Shown: piece by piece, positions 25,901-37,900 of the stretch
How positions within the stretch are numbered: position 1 is the first letter of the stretch
How the letters are laid out: the number at the start of each line of letters is the position of its first letter
DNA from: Amblyornis subalaris
Taxonomy: Eukaryota; Chordata; Aves; Passeriformes; Ptilonorhynchidae
NCBI GenBank assembly: GCA_018881555.1
Contig: JACAXG010000064.1
Coordinates: forward strand, 620,001 to 684,000
Reading direction: 5' to 3'
DNA: 64,000 nucleotides
Made by a program: the position numbers and the translations under genes
The notes under the pieces: generated by a model
Databases searched by the model: none
Seen by the model: only the letters and a program-made list of their open reading frames with translations
Told to the model about the DNA's origin: nothing

Positions 25901-28900
25901 AAGGATTAAGCACAGCTATCATATCCACATGGTATCAGATTGCTTTGAGACAAAAAGGGATGGACCTATTTTCTTGCACACTGTATGATGTGGAGCTGGT
26001 GATGTCTCTTATAGGGTGGAAATGAGACAGGGAAAGAAATTAAGCTCTGTGCCGTGGCTGACAAACCTAAAAAACTCTGGATCCACAGGAAAAGTCAAAC
26101 AATTGAAAGGCACAAGACTGCAAACAGAGAAGAATGNTCCTCTGAGCCAAAATGAACAAACCAGATGGAGGATGGTGGCTCTTCAGCATGGTGCTTTACC
26201 AGAGAACAGGCAAATGGAAGCAGAGTCCAAAGCAGAGGAAATATTGCTGGTCTGTAAAGGCCTGGAGTTAGAAAACACTGACAAAAAGGGCCAAGCTGCA
26301 AACCAAATATCCTCAGTTGTAAGGGACCCCTAAAATTGAGTCCAACTCCTGGTCTTGCACAGGACAATCCCAAGAATCACATGATGTGCCTGAGAGCATT
26401 GGCCAAACGCTTCTTGCATTCTATCAGGCTTGGTGCTGTGACAACTTTCCTGGGGAGCCTGTTCCAGTGTCTGGCCACTATCTGGATGAAGAACCTTTTT
26501 CTAATATCCAACCTAAACCTCCCCAGACACAACTTCAGATTGCTCAGAGCAGAATGCAAATGCTAGAATGAAGAGAAGGAGGGTATAGCTGCATCTGACA
26601 AGCTAATAGGGGAGGGAATTGGAGAACAGAAAGCCAGAAAATTTTAAAAAAAGGCAATGAGTCTGACCAAAAACTGTATGGCACTGAAAAGAAATGCTGC
26701 TAACACGATGTGGGAAAATGAGCAGACCTAAATAACAAACAGTGCTGGAAAGCTCATAGAGTTTGAACACTTTCAGGAGCTTGCAGCCAATGGTGGTGGC
26801 ACAAAGTAGAATATGCAATGAGTGGTACAGTAGTACACGGGAAAGATGTCAGCAATGAGGAGGTGTGATGCACAGGAGCCAGAGCATCAGTCTGCAAAAT
26901 CTGACACATGGGAATGGTCTTTACATGGGAACTTATGGAAACTGTGTTGCTGATATGCTGAAAAACAATATTTAGCTTAGCTTGTTGGCAAATGGTGCTA
27001 ATAATGCCAAGGATGTGGGTTTGATCCCCTTAAGGCTCATTCACTTCAGAGTTGGACTCAGTGATCCTTGTGGGTCGCTTCCAACTGAGAATATTCTGGG
27101 ATTCTGTAACTAAGCAAAAATTAAATGCCGGTGCATTTAATAGGCAAAATCCTGTGATGGGGAAAATGATGCTCAGGTAAGTGGTACATGTGAAAAAACA
27201 CAGCTTAAAGAAAAAGAAAGTCTGTAAGAAAACATATAAGTGTATAAGTCACACAGGCATATGGTGGGATAGTTCTATCACAAGACTGAAAATTAAACTT
27301 GAAATGCAATAACTTAAATGGATTATAAGCCATAGCAATAGAGAGACAATAGGAGGTTTAGTAAGTGTACTCTGGTTTGGGGTGTAAGTACCCTAAAACA
27401 AACACAAAGGCTCCTTGGAACTGTACTTCTAAGTGGATGGGAAAATTAACCCCAGAACAGAAGATTCTGCTTTTCAAACCCAGTGGCAGTAATGTATGCA
27501 TCCACAAAGGTTTTATAATTATGAAAGCAAACGCAGGGGGAAGATTAACTGCCTGGTAATGCTGGAACTTAGTTACCATAAATAATTAACCTAATTAAAA
27601 AGTGATTAATTCAATGTTTATGTTAATTAAAATTATCATAATCAAAATACAGAAAGAGCCTGTTAAATGGGTGCCCTCACTGCTAATAGTAGGATAAGAG
27701 AACGTCTCATTCAGATTGTTTCCTAATCTGAGGACACTAAATAGGTGTGTTGAACAGAAACGTTTTATCTCCCAGCAGTCAGAGGAGAACAGATGGTTCC
27801 CAACACATGAAGTGTAAAGGTGGTTGGCCAGAGAGTGTCTGCTCCTTTAGGGGTATCTGGTCAAGCACCTTTTTCAATTCAACAAGGGAAGATAAGGAAA
27901 AAGTAATAAATTAAAATACCAAGGACACAAACCTGACCAACAAAAAAGGATGGCAGTGATGGGAACCAAACCTAGACATTCACACTAATTGATGAAGGCG
28001 TGTGGAAGTGTAAGGAGGCTTATTCCAGCAAGGTTACCTGATCCAGGAACTTGTCAACTGGGAAATTAGGGGAAAAGAAGGAAATCAGAAACTACATATG
28101 TCAAGACACTGACCTAACAAGAAACCAGTCTTGTCACTCACACTAATTGATGGGCTATCAAGAAACCACACACTGCACTTCCTGAGAGATCAGTCTGGAC
28201 TTTGCAAGTGTTAAGATTTTAAACTGAGGGGACCCTGAACTGGGAGGGGTGCAGGGATTGCTGAGCTGGGGAGATGAATGAGGGGCTGTGCAGGGGAAGA
28301 GAGAGTAACAAATGGGGGAAAAGACAGAGAAGGGTATAAAAGGGGCTGGTCGTGTGTAAAACAGAGCTGGCTGCTGCAGTTGTTTGGCTGAGCCCTGCAC
28401 CTGACCACCATGGTTTGTCCTGTTGTTTTATATCTTCTTATAAACCTTTCCACAGAATCATGGAATTGTTTGGGTTGGAAGGGACCTTAAAGATCATCTC
28501 GTTGCAATCTCCCTGACATGAACAGGGACACCTTCCACTAGTCCAGGTTGCTCCAAGCACCATCCAACCTGGCCTTGAACACTTCCAGGGATGGGGCAGC
28601 CACAGCTTCTCTGGGCAGCCTGTGCCAGGGCCTCACTGCATGCACAGTAAAGAATTTCTTCCTGATATCCAATCTGAGCCTGCACCTACCAGGCTGAGGG
28701 CCCTGGTCTGCGCAGCTGGGGAGACAGCCCTGCTTATAACATCATCTAACATGTAGAAATATTTTTTTATAATTCTCAGACTGGGAGATTGGCCAACTTC
28801 TCTGACAGAAGGCACTTAAGGCTATGCTATTTTAATGCTCCATACAGGAATACTGCCAGATGAAAATGTGATTTGGATTTTTTTTTTTTTTTCCAAAAGC

Positions 28901-31900
28901 AAGAGCAATTAATTTTTTTAAGTGACTGCAGTCCTTAAAGCAAGCACAATATATAATAGTTCTGTTTTGGGAATAAATTAGTTGTATTACTGGAAAAAAC
29001 AAAGACCTAAAAAAAANCACTTTTCAGGGTTTAAGAATTGGAGCTTTCATTAATCAGAAAAAAATGCAAATTCAAAGACAAGAAAATAATGTATATAAAA
29101 GAAGATAAGTGCCAAAAGAAGAGAATTTGTAGGGATTTATGTACATAAAGAACTCTAGAAGACAAATAAATATGAAGCCTTTTGCTAAGAAGGCCAAACC
29201 AGCATAACTGTAAAACTAGACAAGTATTTTCAAAACCTAAATTTTAATAAAACAAGAGAACTCTTGATATTTGATTGAGTAACCAACAGATATTTCAAAA
29301 GGTGACCTTGGGCAGCATTATCACAAAAAAATATGACACGTGCTTTTAGGGCACTAGAAAAAATGTAGAATGTAGTTATGTAAAAAACCCAACTTATTCA
29401 CCTGTGGGAGAGAATTCTGGCCAAAGCTATTGCAAAAGAAGTATTTACTTTTCCACCTCCTCAAATACAATTGTAAATCTGATTTGCATTATCAGGGAAT
29501 GCAACTTATAGCAGACACCTTCACAAGCATCTGATGAGTTTGCAACTGGAAAAAATAATGCAGAGAGTAATTTGATGTANGTAAATGTAATTTAAAAGAA
29601 TTTTTCTCTCTCAGAAAAAAAAAATAGAATTCATTTGCAAAGGCCACAGCAAAGTACAAGACACTGAGGCAAGTCATTCAGGCAATTGACACGGCATGGC
29701 TTGGGCAAATTCATGTTAGCAATTCAAACTGGAGCTTTCCTATCCAATGACAAAGTGTTTGTACATAGCAGAGTGCAAAAGTGGGCACATTTCAGAGGGT
29801 ACAGGAACCCTGCACTGGTATACAAGGGTGCAGAAGCAGAACAAAACTTTCCTTGTGCTAGTTAAATAGAGATCATGAAACTGATCTTGTCAAAATAGGT
29901 TATCCCTGCTGACACACCATGAAATGTTGGAATATGCCCATTTACACTTCCTGAAACACAGGTAGAATGGTTTAACAGGTAATCAACCAAAGTACAGAAA
30001 GTTCCCAAAAAGACATCTTGACTGCAATTAGAACAGTGAGTGTAATAGGGAATGTGTTTCATAAGTAGCCTGAGGAATGGTTCTGTTTGGGTTAATCCTC
30101 TGCGGGGAAGGGAAAAATGTACAGACCTTAGTGCTGCACCTCCAAGAGCTGAGCAGCCAATGCTGACCTGAGAAGAGCCAGGAAGAGACTCCAAAAAGCT
30201 GCCTCTGGCACTTTCCTCACACAGTACAGCTGCCATAAACCCATCTATCCTATCTCCTGTTCGAAAACTCTTGATTAAAACTCTCAAACATCTGAGGCAA
30301 GGTGAGGAGATCTAGGGGCAGGCAGCAGGACACAATCAACCCTAAATCTGTGGCTGCCCAGGAACACAGGGTGATGGAGGCAAAGGGCCATTTCAACTAT
30401 CGTGGGCTGTGGAAGAATAGCCTGGCTTAATTGTTTGTCTTGTGATGAAATATAGAATCATAGAACCTTAGAATGGCTTGGGTTGGAAGGGACCTTAAAG
30501 ACCTTAAAGGCAGGGACACCTTCCACTAGACCAGGTTGCTCAGAGCCCCATCCAGCCTGGCCTTGAGCACCTCCAGGGATGGGGCATCCACAGCTTCTCT
30601 GGGCAACAAGTAGGTGGGAANAAACCAGGCCTTCTTCCCACAGGAAAGTACCCCCTTTAAGACACCTGATGTGTGCCAACAAAGCCACACTAGGGTTGAA
30701 AATCACTTGCTGTGGAGTTAGTGGGAACTGGGACCCATTTCTGACATGACAGCATCAAGGAACAGCATGGAAAATGAGAGTTACAGAAGGTCACTTCCCC
30801 CTCCCGAAAATGTTCCCTCAACAGGCACAAATCGAAGCTTTGTGCCCTTCAAAATCTTCAGAGCCTCCTTCAGAGGACTGGTTTCCACATCACAGAGGAA
30901 AAAATTCTCCTCTTTCTGATTCAGCACTGAAGCAGACCCAGGCAGCAAGAGGGGCCAGCTTTCCAGCTGGGAGTCTGCCACCTTCCTCTCTATTCCTCAG
31001 TTCCATGACTCACCCACCGAGACAGCAGGAGGACAATGCACCAAGAGGTTAAAATGTCAAACATGCACAATAGCAGCAGCAAAATGAACTCATAAAGAAC
31101 TTTTTAACAGCTGTGGCCCTGTTTTCGGAGAAATACTACAGAGTACTTATCTCAGTGGATTCTAAGAAGTTCCTAGACAGCCTAACACCATCCTTTTCCA
31201 GTGTGGGATCACTCCCTAGTGTATGCTGCCAAGGCCCTTCTCCAGTGTCATTTTAAAATGGTTCAGTGGTGAAGTCCACCATTTTCCTTGAAGCAATCCT
31301 CCTTATTCCAACAGTTTTCCCCTCTGACACCGTAACTTTTAAGAGCTCCACTTCTGCAGAGCCTCTCCCTTGGACAATCCTAGTAATGCTCAGTGACTGC
31401 AGTTGACTATCAGCACNATTTTTTAAGGAAATTAGATTCAAGCATTGACAAATTTCTTGAGCACTTACACTTTTATTTTACTTACATCCTGGCCAGGAGG
31501 CCCCTGTGGTCCGGGGATGCCAGGTACACCACGGGGACCCTGGTAGGGAGAGAACAGACAAACCCAGTAATGTGAGTACTCTTTATGAGGTGCTTCTTAG
31601 GTGAAGAGAAGAAAAATCCTTAACTTAACAGTTATTGGTGGAAAAATTGCACAACTATGAGAGTTTAAGAAAAAATATAATTAAATCTCACATTGCACTA
31701 TCCTGGTATCAGTCATTTCTGTGCCTCAAGGGACTTCACGTGCATCACTAAGGTCAAGCTACACATATATTGATTGAAAGGTAGTAAGGATTCTTTATAG
31801 AAGGCAGATTTTTGAACAGGGAGAAAATATGACAGCACAGGATGGCAGAGGAGAAAAGAAGGCCCATCTCCCCATGGCCAAGCTATCACACTGGCTAGGA

Positions 31901-34900
31901 CTGGCTGTTGTGCTGGAAATTCATGCCAGTGTCTACTGAGACCTGGTACAACTGTTTGTTCCACACCAATGGATTGCATCCTTGAAAAACTGAATGTTGA
32001 GGGACTAAAGTGTGTTTGGTGAATACTGAAATCTGTAAGATTTAAGTAAGAAAAATGCTTTAAAATGGTTTATTTTAAACCTTTGAGGCCTTGGCTATAA
32101 GACATAGCAGTGTGCCTGAATTATGAGCTTTGAAATAATTTTTGAATGAAGAGTGAAACAAGTAACTCATTGTTTCTCTTGTAAGACTATTGGCACATTA
32201 GGAAAAGTTGCCACCAGGCCAAAACTATCAATCAACTCTCTGTCACAACGCAGTATAGCAGACAAGTACCTGGTAATGCACAAGAGAAGTTCCCTTTGGA
32301 GGGTCAGCCACCCTGTGACCAATCCTCCAGCAAAACCAAACTAATTACGTGTGCCTTCATTAAATCACTTGTAGAAACACAATTAGTGTGGTTGTCCCCT
32401 CCCCACAGAATTGGGGTATAGCTAGAAAGACATACTGTACCAGTGACCCTTTGTCTCCTGGGGGTCCTGCAGGGCCCTGCAAACAGAAAAGACGCAGCAA
32501 TCAAAACACTTAAAAATCCCATCCCCTGTGGCTGAGCAGGGTGGGTCCTGCAGCTTTCAGGCATGATTCCCTGCACTGGGCTGTGTGGCTGCACTCATGA
32601 GTGTGGATGCATCCATGGACATATCCATGTGCCCTGGGACAATCCGTGCTCGGCCTCACTCCTGTCTGGGTCTGGGGACACGGAACCACAGCACCCTCAC
32701 ATCTCTTCGGCTGGGACAGGACGATTTTCCCAGGACCTGAAGACCTCTGTGTTCAGCTACCTCTTAACACAAGGAAGAACATCCTTCAGGACCCCTGTGC
32801 TCTTTACTTTAGGTCAAAGCAGGGGTCCAGTGGGCTTGTGCATGCTGTTCATTTGGGGATGCAACTTAAAAAGGGGCAACCGAGTAGAGTGAGCCACTAG
32901 AAGGTACCCACTTCTATAGGAACACCACAGAGGTAAAGCAGTACCTGCACCCAGCATGGGGGAACTAATCTGGTACTCCAAACACACCCCAAACATGGCT
33001 TGAATAAATTGCCTCACACTGTAACTCCTCTCCTTTTAGTTTCTATTTCAAGCACTCGCTTTTCTCTCACTAATCTTCGTACAGTCCTCCATGAAAGACA
33101 TCTTAGTGCTGTGCTAAAGCAATGCCTAAATGCATAATTTAATTAATATCAACAAGGCAGGGCACGGCAAGACCTTTCTACTTAACCTGTGCATCCATCC
33201 ACCAGGCAACTTCAGCATAAACATGTGAATTCACCCCAATTCTCCAAGCAGNCCCCTCTTCTGTTGGGAATAACACTCTCTGCTGATGCTCAAGTTTATG
33301 GCTCAGTGTTATGTAAATTGTAACTCAATACTTCAGCAGATAAGGTAAAAAAAATCCTCATCTATATATACTTTTTGTGCAGGGAGCAAAGCCTGAGAGA
33401 GGTGAAGGGCACAGGAGGAAACAGGGTGAGGATTCCAATTAAAAAGAGTTGCTGGCTCTCAGCTCTGAAGCTGAAGTATTATAAACACAATTTTGTCACA
33501 TCTCTAAAAAGGGTAGAGGCTGATGCCTTTAATTCAGCGTGTAATATGCACTGAAGCAGCTCCACTGATTTTATTCTGGTTTGGTTTTTTTTTTTTTTTT
33601 ACTGTGGGATTCAGCCTTTGTGACAGTCTGATAGATTCAAGGTTATACAGTGTTTTTTTTCCAATTCCAGTCTTTGCACTGGATCTGAGGTTATGATGAA
33701 TCTACAGTGGAAAAAACCCACCATAATAGTGGTTTGGGTTTGTTTTTTCTTTTTTTTTTTTTTTTTAAACAAAACATTTAGTAAAGCAGATTAAGTAAAT
33801 AAAGCATATCATTTGAGAATAGAGTGGTGTGTAGGTGGCTAGACATCCTGACAGTGGGCAAATAACGAAGACACAGAAAAAAACAATCTTCTGGTGTGAG
33901 ACAAGTGATGTCTGCATTTGGAGTCAAGTTCTTAGTCATTTGTGTTTATGGATATGAGGATGCTAAATCCCCAGTGAAGAACCACTTTGTCATCCTGTGT
34001 ACATCAGGATGCAGACATGAACTCATCTAGCCCTGGACTGAATCTAAAAATCTGTAATTAAAAACTATCCACAAACCAGTGATTTTCAAACAAGCCAGAT
34101 ACTCATTTGTTAATTTAATTTTAATTTAATTAATGACTGAACGTTGAGAAGTACAAGAACACCACTGTTCCTTAGAAAAATCATAACAAATGACACCCAG
34201 CAAACCTTCAGTCACTGGTAACCCTGTGAGGACCATAAAAGCCATGACAGACTCACAGTGTGAAACACGACTGACCAAGTTTGCTTTAACTCAGATAGAA
34301 TTCAGCANGGTAAAAGCAAATATTAAGTGGAGATACACCTCAGAAAGCCAGATTTTTCAATCCATTACCCAGCAATATGACTTATCATTTCAAGGCAATT
34401 TCCTGTAGTAACTGGGAAATTTATATGTAGATAAACAGGGCATTGATAACCAAACATTGACTGATTGGTACAGGATCAGGGCATGTGCGAGGTATTGCAG
34501 AAGAATCTGCAAGGCCTCAGGTGTCCTCTAGCAGTTACAGCTAGAAACAGAGTTTGCTTCCTCCTAAACATATTTCACTGGCAAGTTCAGTGCATATCTG
34601 GAGGTCTCTGAGCAGGTCAGAGCACTCCCAAATCCCCCTCATCTCAAGAGGAGTTGTACATGGCAAGTACTGGAGTGATCAAAGTCCAGCAACAGGAAAA
34701 TCTCGTGACCTGTTGATATACAGGAGGTAAGGGCAGAGCTGGGTGAGGTCCAACCAACTGAATATTTGTGGGAAATTATGGGGATGGTGGCCCTCTTGGA
34801 ACACAGCAGTTTGAGCAATCTGATTTTGTATTTTTCTGTCAGACTGTCACTCTGTCACTGATGTGGGCATGTGTGTCACACTCATCCCTTCCCACAGGGG

Positions 34901-37900
34901 TTATNTGACAGGAAGGTTTTTATCTCCAGGAGACCAGAGCTGCTGGCTCAGCACAGATCTCCACTCACACCCTCAGCCAGGGTGTCAGGATGATGCAGAA
35001 ACTCAGGAGTGACAGCCACTGATACCAATCACTCCTACAGCCCTTTTTGGCTTTTTTTCAACTTAAACCGAACGCATCAGGAGCTCTCAAAGCAGATATG
35101 TGACATCTGAGCCACAAATGGCAGCCTCTGGGCTCGTCTGGAATCTGCATCTTCGGAAGGGAAAATGTCCCACAGGCTCTCAGCGCAGCTGGGCACAGGC
35201 AGTGCATCCCCAGTGGCAGTGGCTGATTTTTCACCTTGTTACAGGTTCCAGCAGGACCTGCTACTTACAGGGGGTCCAGCCAGGCCGATTCCGGGCACAC
35301 CTCTGTCTCCAGGCTGTCCAGGGAGGCCAGGAGCTCCCCTCTCACCCTGGAACAAAGGAAGGAGTTAAAGGCTTTGTGCACTGATGGGAAAATGTGCTGA
35401 AATGCAACCAGGTTGTACAGCAGAATGTCACCTTGACCAATCTGGACGTGACCCTGCCCACGGACAAACAATATCAGGCTGNGGCAGCGTGGGGATATGG
35501 CACAGTTGCTGTCCCATCGTGCCAGGAAAACTGTCCTCTTCCATCACACGAGCCCCAGCCCACCCCTGTGAGCTCAGTGTGTGCCACACAACTGCGTGGG
35601 AACACAACCTCTGCCAGTATTTTCAGTTGTTTCNGTGCACGGCATCCAGTTTCCAGCATTTCACAGAATCNCTGAGGTTGGGAAAGACCTTTAAGATCCT
35701 CCAGTCCAAGCATCAGCCCAGCACCACCTTTATCACCCCAAACCACATCCCCAAGAGCCACATCCAGACACTTCCTGAACACTTCCAGNGACGGTGACTT
35801 CGCCAGGGTATCAGGCACTTTCCTGGGCTTGGGGAAGCACTAGGCACCATAAATCACTTTTCTCTCTCTGTGTTTCTATGGTACATGGCTAAGGCACAAA
35901 AATTGCTGAATATAGATCATTTATCTANGGAAGACAGGATTAGGCATGTTTTATTACATCTTGATGTTCTCCTTTCCTTTACCAACGTAGGCCTATTCAC
36001 TGAAGTGTATGAAATTATTTTGCTAAAAAACAAGTCAACACTTTTACCACTCTCTCTTGACACTGTACTACAAAAGGAGAGTGCTCCCTTCTAGAAACCA
36101 GGATTTTCAAAGTAAAACCTGAACAGCACAGAAAACAGCTTGACACTGTTCAATGTACACTGCAGACAGAGGGCTAAGAAAGAAATCAGCTGTAATGCTT
36201 TAATTTAACATCTGTTTTCTAGTTATAGGGAGAAATCAATACGATTTTTATGGATTGCATTGCAGTTGTGAGATTTGGTCTCACATTGGCGGATTTATAG
36301 ATTTATAACAATGAATCTTATTTATGCTATTTATTATGACACTATTTCTANCTATATAGAAGCATGATAGAAAAATTGTTACCTGTGGATTCTGCCCACT
36401 CAAATTTAAATCTGCAATATCTCCTATTTTTCCCCTTTCTTGCTTTCATCTTAAACTAATCTTATACTACAAAGAAATAATGCAAGGACATTAGAAAAAA
36501 ATGTATTCTGATTAGTTCAAACACTCCACAGATCCCTTATCAGTTATTTTATTCAAGAAGATAATTTCAATACAAAAAGTTCAATAGTATTTTCCCACAC
36601 ACAATTAAGATTTTTGCCATCTTCTGTTGGTATTGAATAGAATACTTAATGAGATTTCTTTTAGTGGTTTTTTCTGAGTTTTATATTAATTCTCAGTCTA
36701 TTAGTGTGTGTCTGTGTGAGTGTAGGTGTGTGTTCTGAGCTGTCAAAGATATATACAAAAGACTACAATGCATTTATACAAAATGCATCTAAAAAAAAAA
36801 AATCATAGCAGCTTGGTTATTTCAAAAATATGAGACCTAGATGGAGTCTTATACTGCTATAATCCTACTTCTATCATTTACAGCATCTGTCTCAAAACAT
36901 GATTCTGCTTCCATTACAGATCAGGACATGGTCGTTTTGAAAAGGAGAATTTCTGAAATGTCTGACTGAAGGTTCAAGCACAATCTGGATGCCCCCAGAA
37001 TCAAAGATTTTTGCTGTTTTATATCTTTCTGTCTTTTCTGTGTGCTTATATGGGAATAAGCATTACTTTCAGCAGAAGAAATTAGCACCGTTAACCTCAT
37101 CAACTATCTAGTCTTTGCTTTATTACAGGAGGGGAAACCAGGACTACCTGGTTCCACTGGAAAATAATTCACATCCTCCTTGGAGAGAGGTGAAGGGAAT
37201 GAGTGCTAGGGAAGAGAGTTCTGTGAGGGCTGACAGGTAGTCCTGAGGGTAAATCATCCCTGAGCAATGCAGTGTCTCCCTGGCTGTGTGGATTAAAAGG
37301 TCCCAGTCCCAGTTTCCCTGAAAAAGTGTGCACTTTGACCTTAGTCTCTGTTGAATTCACACAGTGCTGGAAGGAATTTTAAATGTGGAAAGTGAACACA
37401 GCTAATTCACATCTTAGTACTTACATCTACAGAGATACTGGAATAATAAAGAAAGGAACCTCCTGAAAGGCTAGAATTGATTTTTGAGTCACAGCTTCAC
37501 AAACTCTATTTTCCAGTGCAAAACAGACCATGTTTGCACAATTTTCTCCAGTTCAAGTGATTGAGAGTAGCAGTCCACAATGAAGTCCATGCTCACCTTA
37601 TGTCCAAAGGGTCCTGGCAAGCCTGGTGGTCCTCTCTCCCCCTAAAGTGACAGAAGCAAAACAAGAAAATAGTCACCATCCAGCCAGCCAGGAGCCTGGA
37701 CTTTGATACAGTCAAGGCAGCAATTGTCCCACCACCACCATCCTGAGCTCACACATCCTGGCAATACTTTACTGACAACATGTAAGCAAATTAAACACTC
37801 TGCTAACTTGGCTAGAATTAAATGCTTTTAGGGAGCTTCCATCAAGATAATATTTTTTTTACTAGTCAAAAGGACAATGGCTACTCCTTGTAGAGGNCTC

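Larger units (their letters stand above)
22631..31485. other. largest complete intron (8.9 kb), between w19 and w20
   Basis: Transposon-rich. It holds a CR1 split by a solo LTR (23644-24725), CR1 fragments at 26312-26550, 28453-28710 and 30452-30606, a tRNA-derived SINE (26968-27109), an LTR-like block with a TATA box (27960-28452), and one copy of a 60-bp repeated block (29881-29940). No collagen-type exon was found in it on either strand. Confidence 0.65.
31540..35268. other. introns between w17 and w19
   Basis: Introns of 0.9 and 2.8 kb around w18. They hold two poly(T) tracts (33585-33600, 33750-33766) and no recognised transposon or exon. Confidence 0.55.
35347..37596. other. intron between w16 and w17
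   Basis: 2.25 kb, holding a CR1 tail (35661-35815), a GT-rich tract (36704-36734) and the plus-strand collagen-like segment at 37129-37167. Confidence 0.6.

Noticed and set aside
26968..27045. Functional tRNA-Ile gene
   Set aside because: The arms carry mismatches and a CR1-type tail follows directly, so it is a SINE head, not a tRNA gene.
29862..30287. 141-codon minus-strand open frame as a gene
   Set aside because: Part of it is the 60-bp repeated block and the rest shows no domain. The open frame alone is not sufficient evidence of coding.
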